Assembly: GCF_000316575.1 (NCBI RefSeq)
Contig: NC_019682.1
Coordinates: 868,001-932,000 of the forward strand
From: Calothrix sp. PCC 7507
Lineage (GTDB): Bacteria; Cyanobacteriota; Cyanobacteriia; Cyanobacteriales; Nostocaceae
Length of the DNA: 64,000 bases
Reading direction: 5' to 3'
Under the pieces are notes generated by a model. The model had not been told where the DNA came from and searched no databases. It saw nothing but the letters and a program-made list of their open reading frames with translations. Within the stretch, counting starts at the first letter, position 1. Every line of letters starts with the position of its first letter. This document shows, in pieces, positions 1 through 8,828 of the stretch. A program made the translations under genes and the position numbers.

Positions 1-572
1 TCAAAGGTGCTATCGGAGCAATAGTGCAACCCAAAAGCATCACAGGTGTAGAGAGTTTGGGTTTTGTGGTCGAAGCTAAAGATGGTGTCAGGCCAGTGTA
101 AATTGGGGGCAATGACAAATTCAAATTCGTGACCATTGCCGATATTTAGGCGATCGCCATTTTTCACAATTTGCCGTTTAAATGGCTGATGCACCAAATT
201 TTCTAAAAACTGAATCGCCACTTTAGAACCAACAACAGTGATTTCTGGCGCTAGTTGTAACAAATCTTTGACTAAGCCGCTGTGGTCTGGCTCGGTGTGG
301 CTGACAATTAAATAATCAATCTCAGATAGGTCGATTAATCCGGTGAGGGTATCAAAATACAGCTGGCGAAACTTTTCATGAGAAGTATCAACTAAAGCAG
401 TCTGCTCACCACGGATCAGAAATGAGTTGTAGGTAGTACCGTTTTGCAGCCCAAACTCAATATCGAAGCGATCGCGATCCCAATCCAAAGAGCGAATTGC
501 TGTAGTGTGTTCAGCAATTTCCACAGTCTGTATGGTGAGCCTTTTTTCAATTTTTTCGGTGAGCGCTACCAT
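1..572 (-). CDS. Flavodiiron (diflavin) protein, Flv3/Flv4-type, 5' part only
   Basis: The gene runs off the left edge, leaving about 190 N-terminal residues that begin MVALTEKIEK. They form the metallo-beta-lactamase-like domain of cyanobacterial flavodiiron proteins, which reduce O2 to water with electrons from photosystem I. The di-iron ligand motif HTEPDH (HxExDH) is visible near residue 92, and a CDAFGLHYCSD segment lies near the cut. The canonical ligands favour the Flv3/Flv4 class, because Flv1/Flv2 proteins usually replace some of them. The flavodoxin and flavin-reductase domains would lie outside the window. It is divergent from coaX across about 110 bp, which must hold both promoters. 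The Flv subtype is inferred. Confidence 0.88.
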   Translation of the reverse strand, partial: MVALTEKIEKRLTIQTVEIAEHTTAIRSLDWDRDRFDIEFGLQNGTTYNSFLIRGEQTALVDTSHEKFRQLYFDTLTGLIDLSEIDYLIVSHTEPDHSGLVKDLLQLAPEITVVGSKVAIQFLENLVHQPFKRQIVKNGDRLNIGNGHEFEFVIAPNLHWPDTIFSFDHKTQTLYTCDAFGLHYCSDSTF

Positions 573-681
573 AACTCGCCTCCTTGACAAATGAGTATTT
601 TTTCCTCTTGCTTTATTGTGACACGGGTTGTTTGTTAAGTTTTATTAAAAAATCTATGGATGACTTAAAAAATTCAAAACT

Positions 682-1491
682 GTGAGAGAGACTACTTGGC
701 TAGCTTTGATGATTGGCAATTCCCGACTGCATTGGGCGTTATTTATCAATGACACCCTAGACTCAGCTTGGGATACCGATTATCAGCCTGAGTCAGTTAT
801 ACAGCGTATGGCTCAATGTCTCACTTTAGAAGACTTACCGCCAGAAATTTTTCCACCCAGTCACAAGAGAGGGAGACGAGGAGGAATTTCTTCGTCATCA
901 TCCCCTCTCCCCCTCTTCCTCGCTTCTGTGGTTCCTAGTCAAACCGCACTCTGGCAAAATTATCCTCATGTTCGCATTATTACCTTAGACCAAGTACCCA
1001 TCAAAGGACTGTATCCCACATTAGGAATTGACCGTGCTTTAGCTTTGTGCGGTGCAGCAATGACTTGGGGTTTGCCGATGTTGGTGATTGATGCGGGGAC
1101 TGCACTGACTTTTACAGGTGCGGATACTAACCAGTGTTTAGTTGGTGGGGCAATTTTACCGGGATTAGGATTGCAATTTGCGACTCTTAATCAAAAAACT
1201 GGACAATTACCACAAGTAGAGACGGGAAGAGTTTCGCTACCCCCACGCTTTGCACTCAATACACCAGAAGCCATTCAAAGTGGAGTGATTTATACCCTAG
1301 TGGCTGGAATCAAAGATTTTATTGCAGCGTGGTGGGAATTATTTCCTGAAAGTAATATCGCTATCACTGGAGGCGATCGCTTGTTATTGGTAAATTATCT
1401 TGAGGCGTTGGATAGTGCGATCGCTAAACGATTAATTATTGAACCAAACTTGATTTTTTGGGGAATTGGCAAAATCATGACAAATAATTAA
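682..1491 (+). CDS. coaX: Type III pantothenate kinase CoaX
   Basis: This kinase phosphorylates pantothenate in the first step of coenzyme A synthesis. The protein has 269 residues. The N-terminal [10 protein letters not shown] fits the ATP-binding segment of the ASKHA fold, and [12 protein letters not shown] is the typical second acidic motif. [11 protein letters not shown] follows it, as in the family. The start used is GTG; an ATG at 709 would begin directly at MIGNSR and is a reasonable alternative. Residues around 60-80 are an odd Arg/Gly, Ser and Pro/Leu-rich stretch whose DNA resembles the purine-rich and pyrimidine-rich intergenic repeats of this genome, so it looks like a repeat inserted in frame. 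It is divergent from the flavodiiron gene. Confidence 0.9.
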   Translation: MRETTWLALMIGNSRLHWALFINDTLDSAWDTDYQPESVIQRMAQCLTLEDLPPEIFPPSHKRGRRGGISSSSSPLPLFLASVVPSQTALWQNYPHVRIITLDQVPIKGLYPTLGIDRALALCGAAMTWGLPMLVIDAGTALTFTGADTNQCLVGGAILPGLGLQFATLNQKTGQLPQVETGRVSLPPRFALNTPEAIQSGVIYTLVAGIKDFIAAWWELFPESNIAITGGDRLLLVNYLEALDSAIAKRLIIEPNLIFWGIGKIMTNN

Positions 1492-1576
1492 TCAAAAACT
1501 GACTTTTCAATGCAAGCACACAGCCCTAGGCAAAAATAGCCTAAGATTAAGAAAGAATTTTACCACTAGTGAAACT

Positions 1577-2011
1577 ATGCCCAAAACTTCACAACTAGAT
1601 GTAATAATGCAGCAATTGGATAACCTTTCTGTAGAAGAACTACTAGCAGTGAGGGCAAAAGTCGATGCGTTGATTGAGGGAAAATCCTCACTGTTGTTAA
1701 AAATTCTGAGTTTTGGAAGTTACACTATGCCGACCACTGTTTCCAGTGATATCCGAGACATTGATGTTGCATCTGTACTAACGTCTGAAATTCCAGGATC
1801 AAGTATAAGAGGTCTACTCAGGTCTGCTATCATCTCAGGAAACTTAGGACACAATAACCTACAAGCATATCAAGTTGTCCAATTTTTTAAATTAGCAGTA
1901 AAAGAGGATGATTCTCTAGAAAAGGTTATAGAACTAGTTGATGAATGGATAGCTGATGAATCGGGATATGATGAGGAAATTTATCCTCAAATTGAGACAG
2001 CTTTGAACTAA
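1577..2011 (+). CDS. Hypothetical protein, possible antitoxin partner of the PIN protein
   Basis: The 144-residue protein was not recognised. It begins MPKTSQLDVIMQQLDNLS and its first 35 residues look like an amphipathic helical segment (VEELLAVRAKVDALIEG). The C-terminal third is acidic. It ends 25 bp before a PIN-domain toxin gene on the same strand, the usual layout of a VapBC-type pair, so an antitoxin role is plausible. It is longer than typical VapB proteins and no AbrB, RHH or Phd fold is obvious. The function is inferred from position only. Confidence 0.6.
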   Translation: MPKTSQLDVIMQQLDNLSVEELLAVRAKVDALIEGKSSLLLKILSFGSYTMPTTVSSDIRDIDVASVLTSEIPGSSIRGLLRSAIISGNLGHNNLQAYQVVQFFKLAVKEDDSLEKVIELVDEWIADESGYDEEIYPQIETALN

Positions 2012-2036
2012 CATCAACAATCCTCATAAAACCTAG

Positions 2037-2504
2037 ATGGGTAGAGTCATATTGCTAGATACTCATCCCCTGAGTCAAGTAACACATCCAAAAGTAGATC
2101 CAAAAATTCAACTGTGGTTACAATCGCTAAGGGAAAACGAAACTGTTATACGTGTACCAGAAATAGCTGATTATGAACTGCGGCGGGAACTACTAAGACA
2201 AGGAAAACAGAAGAGTATCGATCGTCTGAACAAACTTAGCCAAATTTGTCTCATACCATTGACTCCTGAAACTATGCAAAAAGCAGCCGAATTATGGGCT
2301 TGGGTGCGAAACCAGGGGAAACCTACAGCCAGTAATGACAGCTTAGATGGTGATGTAATTCTTGCTGCTCAAGCAATTATCCAATTGAAAAATTTTAATG
2401 AAGTCATAGTTGTAACCACAAACTTAAAACACATATCGCGGTTTGAGAGTGAAGGAATACTTGTAGCAGATTGGTACCAAACTCTTAGCTATTTAACTAA
2501 GTAG
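2037..2504 (+). CDS. PIN-domain protein, VapC-like toxin
   Basis: PIN domains are metal-dependent RNases, and VapC-type toxins usually cut tRNA or rRNA. The 155-residue protein shows the expected acidic residues: Asp in ILLDTHPL near residue 8, Glu in ADYELRRELL near 46-50, and Asp in SLDGDVILAAQA near 105-108. The end (VVTTNLKHISRF) matches the family, where a TxNxxHF-like segment is usual. The length is normal for VapC. It sits 25 bp downstream of a possible antitoxin gene. Substrate specificity cannot be read from the sequence. Confidence 0.8.
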   Translation: MGRVILLDTHPLSQVTHPKVDPKIQLWLQSLRENETVIRVPEIADYELRRELLRQGKQKSIDRLNKLSQICLIPLTPETMQKAAELWAWVRNQGKPTASNDSLDGDVILAAQAIIQLKNFNEVIVVTTNLKHISRFESEGILVADWYQTLSYLTK

Positions 2505-2568
2505 AAAAGACAAAATACAGCGTAGATATTTCTCCTTATTTATCATCGCTCTAACTACAAACGCCCTA

Positions 2569-3132
2569 TTAGCGGAAAAACTCAGCCACTTCACACCTAA
2601 AATCTGGCAAGAGGGGAGAAATCAGAGTATCGGTAGCGAAAAGCGTCGCCACAAGCCGCAACAGAGCATCTTGACGGCGATAGACTTCGAGTTGCTGGAT
2701 GCGCCAATCGAGAATCCAATATTCCTGCACGCCCCGTTCTGCATAGAGTTTGAGTTTAGTTTCGCGATCGCGGCGTTCATTCTGTGTCCCCGGAGAGAGT
2801 ACTTCCACAATCAGTTCGGGCGCAATGGTGAAGTGTCCTTCTTCATCAACTCCAACTACCAAGCGCTTTTGGCTGATCCATACCACATCGGGAATCACAT
2901 TATCGGTATCATCAAAAATAACTCCAGGTGTCGGCACTGTTTCCCCTAATTTCGATGCCGATGACCAGGTATTCAAAAGACTGCAAGTCTGTCCAATGGC
3001 TTTTTGGTGCTTCCAATGAGGTGCGCGGGTTATGAGAAGATGTCCATCAATGATTTCGTAGCGGTTGCTGCTCTCCGGTAGAAACTTGAGGTCTTCAGTT
3101 GTCCAATAGACGCGATCGGCTGCTGATGTCAT
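2569..3132 (-). CDS. Uma2 family endonuclease-like protein (DUF820)
   Basis: This protein belongs to the large cyanobacterial Uma2/DUF820 family, which has a PD-(D/E)XK nuclease-like fold and unknown biological role. Supporting motifs are RYEIIDGHLLI near residue 21, the segment VIPDVVWIS, then PELIVEVLSPGTQ and the catalytic-type KLKLYAERGVQEYWILD. I start at MTSAADRVYW, which gives about 187 residues, the normal family size; a longer upstream frame exists but adds unrelated sequence. Uma2 genes are usually present in many copies, and two degraded family members lie elsewhere in the window (11021-11107 and 27920-27994). Confidence 0.85.
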   Translation of the reverse strand: MTSAADRVYWTTEDLKFLPESSNRYEIIDGHLLITRAPHWKHQKAIGQTCSLLNTWSSASKLGETVPTPGVIFDDTDNVIPDVVWISQKRLVVGVDEEGHFTIAPELIVEVLSPGTQNERRDRETKLKLYAERGVQEYWILDWRIQQLEVYRRQDALLRLVATLFATDTLISPLLPDFRCEVAEFFR

Positions 3133-3249
3133 ATGGAGCGATGGAATGCAATGGACAGTGTCTTTATAATACTCGATCTCTAAATTCAAGCAGTCATCTT
3201 GAAGAGTTGAGAGCCAAATTATTACCCATAACAAATGACAAACAACAAA

Positions 3250-4065
3250 TCACCAATTCCCATGAATAAAATCCTGAATATCTCCAGCCACAACCCCAGC
3301 CGAAGATTCTGGTAAATCGTTACCGGCGTGGGCAATAATTTTAAAATCGACTTGAGGAAGCAATTGAGTGTAAGTCTGACTTTTTGCTAAAGCGTTTGGC
3401 GTGTCTTTACCGCCTTGCAAAACTAAAACTGGAACTTCAATTAAATACAATCGGTTTTGTAGTAATTCTGCAGCAATTTCTGGCTGCTGCCTTTGAAATA
3501 ATAAATGGCTGGCTATCGGATATTGTAAAAAGACTTGGCGTTGCTGCAAATCTTGTTCTATTTTTTCGTGCAAACCCAGAATTTTAGTTAAGGGACGAAG
3601 TAGCTTTAATATCTTAACTAACAAAGGTGACAAGTTAATTAAGCGTCGCAATTTCTGCAAATATTTTTCTTGTCCTTCTATCTCTACACCTTCTGGAGAC
3701 AGCAATACTAAACTGTGAACTTGTTCTGGATACTTTAAAGCATAGCTAGCAGCAATCCAGCCTCCTAAAGAATGCCCTACTAAATATACTTTTTCTAACT
3801 TCAAGGCGTGTAGGAATTCAGCTAGACACTCTACTTGTAAATCAATTGAGTGATGAATGTTAGGATTTTCAGACTCACCAAATCCTAATAAATCTGGTGC
3901 AAAGCAATGAAATTTTGGTGATAGCGATTCTATTATTGATACCCACTGACTACTATCGTTCCAAGAACCATGTAAAAAGATTACGGGAATTCCTGCACCA
4001 GCTTCACGCCAGAATAATAGCCCTTGGGAGAGCTTTCTTCGGGAGATATAAAATAGCGTATCCAT
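3250..4065 (-). CDS. Alpha/beta hydrolase
   Basis: The 271-residue protein has the alpha/beta-hydrolase fold. The oxyanion region is FLHGSWNDSSQW, the nucleophile elbow is GHSLGG with Ser at about residue 99, the probable acid is the Asp of LQGGKD, and the probable base is the His of AHAGNDLP. DLLGFGESENP is the usual strand-4 motif. There is no signal peptide, so it should be cytosolic. The substrate cannot be deduced. It lies on the same strand as the Uma2 gene but separate from it. Confidence 0.85.
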   Translation of the reverse strand: MDTLFYISRRKLSQGLLFWREAGAGIPVIFLHGSWNDSSQWVSIIESLSPKFHCFAPDLLGFGESENPNIHHSIDLQVECLAEFLHALKLEKVYLVGHSLGGWIAASYALKYPEQVHSLVLLSPEGVEIEGQEKYLQKLRRLINLSPLLVKILKLLRPLTKILGLHEKIEQDLQQRQVFLQYPIASHLLFQRQQPEIAAELLQNRLYLIEVPVLVLQGGKDTPNALAKSQTYTQLLPQVDFKIIAHAGNDLPESSAGVVAGDIQDFIHGNW

Positions 4066-4093
4066 CTGAATTTTAGAATTAAGTTTTGGTAGA

Positions 4094-4230
4094 TATAGGA
4101 ATCCGATTTGATTATTGAAAAAATCTCAGTATCTGTAGTATCTGTAGGGTGGGCAATGCCCACCATATTCCTAGTTTTGGTGGGCATTGCCCACCCTACT
4201 ATGTACATGTATTTCAAAAATCAAATACTA
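4094..4230. repeat. MITE-like inverted-repeat element, family B, with GTGGGCATTGCCCACC core
   Basis: The left end TATAGGAATCCGATTTGATT followed by ATTGAAA is mirrored imperfectly by TTTCAAAAATCAAATACTA on the right. Between them lies a long palindrome (4144-4199) built from GTAGGGTGGGCAATGCCCACC and its complement. The same ends and core occur again at 62866-63050, and core copies occur at 31961-32014 and 42200-42219. No coding capacity is seen, so this is probably a non-autonomous mobile element. Confidence 0.7.
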
Positions 4231-4364
4231 GCCCTAAAAGTAAATCTTAGATGAAAATCCCAATTTTAACTATAAACAAGAATTGATAAACGCCGATAAA
4301 ACTGTTAATTATCTGCGTTTATCTACACCTATTTGTAGTTTAAAATCCCCAACTAACATTATTG

Positions 4365-4859
4365 TTATGCCAGTGTTGTCAAGCCATTTAAATAGTCTTG
4401 CAACTGCCGAGAGTGATCGTGAGACATCGGTTCCGGTGGTAGGGCGTTGAGAGAGAAAGCTCGGATTTCCATAACTTCTAAAGTGTCCTGGACTTCCATT
4501 GTCCCGTCTACTTCTGCTTCTACAACAACACAAATAGAATGGATTCTGGGATCGCGGTCTGGTGAAGAATAAACTCCCACCAGCCGTTGAATTTTTACCA
4601 AATTTAGTCCAGTTTCTTCATGCAATTCTCGGTGGACTGTAGTAGGAATATCTTCTCCCCAGTCTACCATGCCTCCAGGTAACGCCCAGCGACCATCGTC
4701 GCGCCGTCGAATCAGGACAATCCGACCGTCGGGTAAAATCGGGATGATACTAGTACCAGTAATGGGATGACGGAATATTATACCCAGTACTGTTTGTCCA
4801 ATGCGCCAGAGGCTACGTGTGGACTGGACAGCTGCCGCAAAAAAAGCAAGAACGTTCAA
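4365..4859 (-). CDS. Nudix hydrolase
   Basis: The 164-residue protein has a complete Nudix box at about residues 62-85: GG near MVDWGED, then RELHEETGL (the GX5EX7REUXEEXGU pattern). The flanking WALPGGMVDWGE and SSPDRDPRIH segments resemble ADP-ribose or NADH pyrophosphatase-like cyanobacterial Nudix proteins. The exact nucleotide substrate is unknown. A second, related Nudix gene lies at 25077-25514 and shares the [11 protein letters not shown]-type segment. The N-terminal 30 residues are hydrophobic but do not look like a clear signal peptide. Confidence 0.88.
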   Translation of the reverse strand: MNVLAFFAAAVQSTRSLWRIGQTVLGIIFRHPITGTSIIPILPDGRIVLIRRRDDGRWALPGGMVDWGEDIPTTVHRELHEETGLNLVKIQRLVGVYSSPDRDPRIHSICVVVEAEVDGTMEVQDTLEVMEIRAFSLNALPPEPMSHDHSRQLQDYLNGLTTLA

Positions 4860-5349
4860 TCTTCAAAATATATGGGTTGTATTCGATGATTCCCTACCAC
4901 TTAACATAGACTCAACTAATGCAGTGTTGAGTTGTGTTTACCACAAAAATGTTTGCGGTTTGGGATGTTATTCTAACGCTGCCGTAGAATACACCAATTT
5001 TAACATCTACCACAAGAATAGATTAGTATATTTTTACACCCTAAGACTGATATGTTCAGTTTTTTTATTCTGTACCTAGCATCCGCCTGGTTAAGACCTT
5101 CGCGTAGGACGTGGGTCTTCTTTTTGTTCAAGCTAAAATTCTTGCAAGAGATTATTTGCCCGTAATTGCTAACCGGAGAATAACGCTGACTTCTATTGAC
5201 ACAACAAAATTTAATGCGATAGAATGATATGCTGTTTAAAGCGCTTTGAATGCTAGACTAGGCTGAAACTATATCAATAACATCGGTAGCTAATATTGCC
5301 TATGTAATGCCTAGTTGCCGTTTTTTGTTGTTTATTTAATGAGGTGAAT
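4860..5349. other. Intergenic region, no gene seen
   Basis: Short frames here have no recognisable content. The only structure seen is the hairpin at 5093-5125. The region just before 5350 should hold the promoter and ribosome binding site (GAGGT) of the small basic-protein gene. Confidence 0.5.
5093..5125 (+). terminator. Possible rho-independent terminator without an obvious upstream gene
   Basis: AAGACC (5093-5098) can pair with GGTCTT (5114-5119), followed by CTTTTT. No plus-strand gene is recognised upstream, so it could end a small RNA or be fortuitous. Confidence 0.35.
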
Positions 5350-5514
5350 ATGGCCAAGCGCCGCAATCCGAAAAAAGAAAAGGCGCTACGGAACCAGGCG
5401 TATGCCAGAAAGTTTCGTAAACGGACGACTACAGGAAGAATGCAAAGAAGGTTCCAACAAAGACCACCGAAGAGTGAAGAAGATGAAGGAGCAGCAACAA
5501 TTGATGCTGAATAA
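5350..5514 (+). CDS. Small highly basic protein, 54 residues
   Basis: The frame starts at ATG after a GAGGT ribosome binding site and encodes MAKRRNPKKEKALRNQAYAR and onward, ending with an acidic tail (SEEDEGAATIDAE). The N-terminal two thirds are rich in Lys and Arg, which suggests binding to nucleic acid or the ribosome. I have the impression that similar short proteins are conserved in cyanobacteria, but I cannot name a family. There is no membrane segment. The clear SD and biased composition support it as real. Confidence 0.6.
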   Translation: MAKRRNPKKEKALRNQAYARKFRKRTTTGRMQRRFQQRPPKSEEDEGAATIDAE

Positions 5515-6049
5515 GGTATCTATAGCAGGGAACGGGTAATAGGGAACAAGCTTCGCCGCTAGCCTCGCCTTAGCGTTCGACGGCTCGACTGAGCTATCAC
5601 GGTTCCGCTGAGGTCACTAAAGGTGCCGAAGTCCGAACGGGAGCAGGTTTGAAATTCTCGTGGCATCCATGTTTTCTTATTAGAGAACTCCACAAAAAGA
5701 AATGCCCAATGTCATTCTGTTGCTTGCATCCCGCAGGGTACGAAACGAAGTGTAGTGTACCCCGTAGGGGATCTTGCTACGCGCAACGTTCCGAAGGAAA
5801 GAATCCCTGGAGATGCTACCCTGCGGGAAGGCTAACGCCTACGTTTCGCTTTGCTACACTCAGCATGGCAAGACAGGATCATTTATTTTGTGGCTTACTC
5901 TTAGTTCATGTCCTCACACACCTAGCAACTGCTATAAAATCCTTGCTTTTTGATTTTTCTCATCTTTAGGGCGTATATTGTGTACGCCCTTATTTTTTTG
6001 TGAGGAAAAGGGGCAAAGGAGAGGAATTTTCCCCCCTTTCTCCCTACCA
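5515..6049. other. Repeat-rich intergenic region
   Basis: This stretch holds mosaic interspersed repeats: CGTTCGACGGCTCGACTGAG near 5574, ACCCCGTAGGGGATCTTGCT near 5758, and CCCTGCGGGAAGGCTAACGC near 5819. No credible gene is seen. It ends with a plus-strand terminator at 5968-5999. Confidence 0.5.
5968..5999 (+). terminator. Rho-independent terminator, orphan
   Basis: An eight-base stem AGGGCGTA / TACGCCCT with a seven-base loop is followed by TATTTTTTT. It points in the plus direction, but the nearest plus-strand gene ends 450 bp upstream, so a small RNA may end here. It lies just beyond the 3' end of argH, which is on the other strand. Confidence 0.6.
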
Positions 6050-7438
6050 TTACCTATCCTCTAATGCAGCGCGGGCGGTAAGAAGTTCTTCCCTTACCTG
6101 TGCAAAACCAGTGCCACCATAGCTATTACGGGCGGCTACTACCTGACGAGGGGATATCGCCTCATAAATATCCGCTGCAAAAGCTGGGTGTAGTTGTTGC
6201 CATTCCTCCAAGCTTAAATCTTTGAGGAGTTTACCTGCTGTGATACTAGTTTTTACTACTTTGCCGACGAGGTTATAGGCTTCTCGGAACGGAACACCCC
6301 GCGCTGCCAAATAATCTGCGACATCGGTAGCGTTAGAAAAGTCTTCTGTGACTGCTTGAGCCAAGCGTTGGGTGCGAAATTCTAAACCTTCTTGTAACAA
6401 AATTGTCATTGCTTCCAGACAAGCTTTAACGGTGTTAACACTATCAAATAAACCTTCTTTATCTTCTTGCAAGTCTTTGTTGTATGCCAGGGGTAGCCCC
6501 TTCATAATCACCAACATCGCCTGGAGATGTCCAAATACACGCCCGGTTTTCCCCCTGACTAATTCTGGTACGTCGGGGTTTTTCTTTTGGGGCATGATGC
6601 TAGAGCCAGTGGCGCATCTATCTTTGAGGGTGACAAAGCGGAATTCTTCTGATGACCAAAGAATAACTTCTTCCGAGAGGCGACTGAGGTGAACCATAAT
6701 CAAGCTAGCAGCACAGAGAAATTCGATCGCAAAGTCGCGATCGCTCACTCCATCAAGGCTATTAGCATAAATGCTTTTGAATTGCAAGAAATTGGCTGTG
6801 TAGTGGCGATCTATAGGGAAAGTTGTTCCCGCCAAAGCACCACACCCTAAAGGTGAGATATTCACACGGCGTTCCACATCTCCTAGGCGTTCCCAGTCGC
6901 GTTGCGTCATCTGAAAGTACGCCAAAAGATGGTGCGCTAAACTTAGGGGTTGGGCACGTTGCAAATGAGTATAGCCAGGAATCAGAGTCTCAACGTTTTT
7001 TTCAGCTATATCTAATAGAACAGTTTGAAATTCTCGTAAATGGCTTTTAATTTGTTGGATTTGGTCGCGGAGGTAGAGTCTAGTGTCAGTACCTACTTGG
7101 TCATTACGCGATCGCGCTGTATGCAGCTTTTTACCTACATCACCAACAATTTCTGTCAATCGCCGTTCCACAGCAAAATGCACATCTTCAGCATCGACAC
7201 CAGGCTGAAATTTGCCTTGGCGATATTCCTGGCGAATTTGTTCTAAACCTATAAACAGTTGCTCTCCCTCTTCGGGGGAAATAATCCCAGTATGAGCCAG
7301 CATTTTCGCATGAGCTTGAGAACCGGTTAGGTCATATTCTATTAATTCAATATCAAAACCTATACTGGCATTAAAACGGGCGATCGCCGGATGCAACGCT
7401 GATTCAAATCGCTGACTCCAAGTTTGTTCTTTGGTCAT
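6050..7438 (-). CDS. argH: Argininosuccinate lyase
   Basis: ArgH cleaves argininosuccinate to arginine and fumarate, the last step of arginine synthesis. The 462-residue length is normal. The fumarase/aspartase superfamily signature [12 protein letters not shown] (catalytic Ser in the flexible loop) lies near residue 278. [12 protein letters not shown] and [10 protein letters not shown] are the other two conserved regions. Arginine made here could feed cyanophycin made by cphA, encoded 7 kb away. It is a single gene with no operon partner visible. Confidence 0.97.
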   Translation of the reverse strand: MTKEQTWSQRFESALHPAIARFNASIGFDIELIEYDLTGSQAHAKMLAHTGIISPEEGEQLFIGLEQIRQEYRQGKFQPGVDAEDVHFAVERRLTEIVGDVGKKLHTARSRNDQVGTDTRLYLRDQIQQIKSHLREFQTVLLDIAEKNVETLIPGYTHLQRAQPLSLAHHLLAYFQMTQRDWERLGDVERRVNISPLGCGALAGTTFPIDRHYTANFLQFKSIYANSLDGVSDRDFAIEFLCAASLIMVHLSRLSEEVILWSSEEFRFVTLKDRCATGSSIMPQKKNPDVPELVRGKTGRVFGHLQAMLVIMKGLPLAYNKDLQEDKEGLFDSVNTVKACLEAMTILLQEGLEFRTQRLAQAVTEDFSNATDVADYLAARGVPFREAYNLVGKVVKTSITAGKLLKDLSLEEWQQLHPAFAADIYEAISPRQVVAARNSYGGTGFAQVREELLTARAALEDR

Positions 7439-7444
7439 AATTTA

Positions 7445-7489
7445 GGTACTGGGTACTGGGTACTGGGTACTGGGTACTGGGTACTGGGG
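7445..7489. repeat. Heptanucleotide tandem repeat (GGTACTG)
   Basis: The unit GGTACTG is repeated about six times just upstream of argH. Such STRRs are typical of Nostoc-like genomes. Confidence 0.85.
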
Positions 7490-7562
7490 ATTGGTTAACA
7501 GTCAAGGATTATTCTCTCACTCCCTCACCTCCCAATTCCCCATGCCCCATTCCCTTTGAGTA

Positions 7563-7769
7563 TCAACCGTAACTAGTTAGATTCCGAATCATATAGCCAA
7601 TGACCAAACCAATCAACAGTGCCCAAACTTGACCTGTCTGGATAAAGTGGTTCCAAGCTTTTTGCATCTGATCAATAATGTTTGGATCAGTAATATTTTG
7701 TGCCAGCAGAGAGGCATTCACGGGCAAATGCCAAAATAACTGAGATATCGAATCGCTGAAGTAGTGCAT
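7563..7769 (-). CDS. Small membrane protein, hypothetical
   Basis: The 68-residue protein has one hydrophobic segment near the C-terminus (VWALLIGLVIGYMI) followed by a short RNLTSYG tail, giving a single-span membrane protein. The N-terminal part (DSISQLFWHLPVNASLLAQ) may be amphipathic. I do not recognise a family. It stands alone, flanked by STRR sequence. Confidence 0.6.
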   Translation of the reverse strand: MHYFSDSISQLFWHLPVNASLLAQNITDPNIIDQMQKAWNHFIQTGQVWALLIGLVIGYMIRNLTSYG

Positions 7770-7875
7770 GTTTGTTATTTGTCAGGAATCAGGAGTCAAG
7801 AGTCCAGGGTCAAGAGTCAAGAGTTATTTCTCCCCCATTCCCTATTCCCTGTTCAATGACCTTAATGTCATAACC

Positions 7876-8664
7876 TCAAGATGTAGGCTTTGCCAACCGC
7901 AATTTCTCGGCTGTTCGCAAAATTTGCCCTGCTAACACTGCTGCACCAAAGCCATTATCGATGTTTACTACACCAACTCCAGCTGCACAAGAGTTAAGCA
8001 TTGTCAATAGAGGTGCCAACCCACCAAAACTTGCACCATAACCGATGCTGGTGGGTACGGCAATCACTGGACAATCCGCCAAACCTGCAACCACGCTGGG
8101 TAATGCGCCTTCCATCCCTGCTACTACAATCAACACCGATGCTGACTCAATTACATGGCGGTTATTCAGCAGACGGTGAATACCCGCAACACCGACATCC
8201 CAGAGGCGCTGGACACGGAATCCAGAAAGTTCGGCAGTGACAGCTGCTTCTTCCGCAACTGGTAAATCGGCAGTACCAGCCGAAAGAATGCTGATTACAC
8301 CCTCAAATTGTGGTGCGATGTCAAGGGGTGTAATGGCACAAATTCGTGCTAAATCGTAGTATCGCAAACCTTTAACCTTCGATTGCAGTGCATCGTACAC
8401 TGCTGGTTCAATTCTGGTTGCCATCACCACCGGATTGCGATCGCGCATCACCGCTATAATTTGAGCAATTTGATCGGGAGTTTTACCCGGCCCCCAAATC
8501 ACTTCAGGAAAACCAGTTCTTAAATGACGATGGTGGTCAATTTTGGCAAACTCACCCACTTTTTCATAAGCTAAGTCTTTGAGTGAGTCTAATGCCATAT
8601 CTGGAGATACTTTACCATTGGCAACCGCTTCTAAGAGCGATCGCAAAGCTTCAGGTTGAGTCAC
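7876..8664 (-). CDS. larB: LarB-like AIR-carboxylase-family protein
   Basis: LarB is related to the PurE/AIR carboxylase family and makes the pyridinium biscarboxylate precursor of the nickel-pincer cofactor. The sequence shows the LarB core: RTGFPEVIWGPGKTPDQ, then SAGTADLPVAEEA, GVAGIHRL, VVAGMEGALPSVVAGL and PTSIGYGASFGG. From the GTG at 8664 (VTQPEALRSLLEAV) it has 262 residues, close to the family size. The open frame continues upstream to about 8820, but those extra residues are a Pro/Ser/Gln-rich translation of intergenic repeats with only a TTG start, so I leave them out. No larC or larE is in the window. Confidence 0.85.
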   Translation of the reverse strand: MTQPEALRSLLEAVANGKVSPDMALDSLKDLAYEKVGEFAKIDHHRHLRTGFPEVIWGPGKTPDQIAQIIAVMRDRNPVVMATRIEPAVYDALQSKVKGLRYYDLARICAITPLDIAPQFEGVISILSAGTADLPVAEEAAVTAELSGFRVQRLWDVGVAGIHRLLNNRHVIESASVLIVVAGMEGALPSVVAGLADCPVIAVPTSIGYGASFGGLAPLLTMLNSCAAGVGVVNIDNGFGAAVLAGQILRTAEKLRLAKPTS

Positions 8665-8670
8665 GGCTAT

Positions 8671-8815
8671 TTGGGGATTGGGGGATTGGGGACTGGGAAT
8701 TGGGGATTGGGGAATTGGGAATTGGGGATTGGGGACTGGGGATTGAGGACTAGGGACTGGGGAATTGGGAATAACTCCTGACTCTTGACTCCTGACTCTT
8801 GACCCTTGATCCTTG
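8671..8815. repeat. STRR tract upstream of larB
   Basis: Imperfect seven-base repeats of the GGGGATT / GGGAATT / GGGGACT type, with some CTTGACT units. The tract keeps an open frame with larB and would add about 50 low-complexity residues if translated. Confidence 0.8.
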
Positions 8816-8828
8816 ACCAATTCATTAT

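Noticed and set aside
5909-5925. TCCTCACACACC resembles the core of the Yfr1 small RNA (ACUCCUCACAC).
   Set aside because: Only 9 of 11 core bases match, and the required flanking hairpins with a terminator directly after the core are not present.
5649-5969. A 106-codon plus-strand frame.
   Set aside because: It is Cys- and Arg-rich translation of interspersed repeats with no SD.
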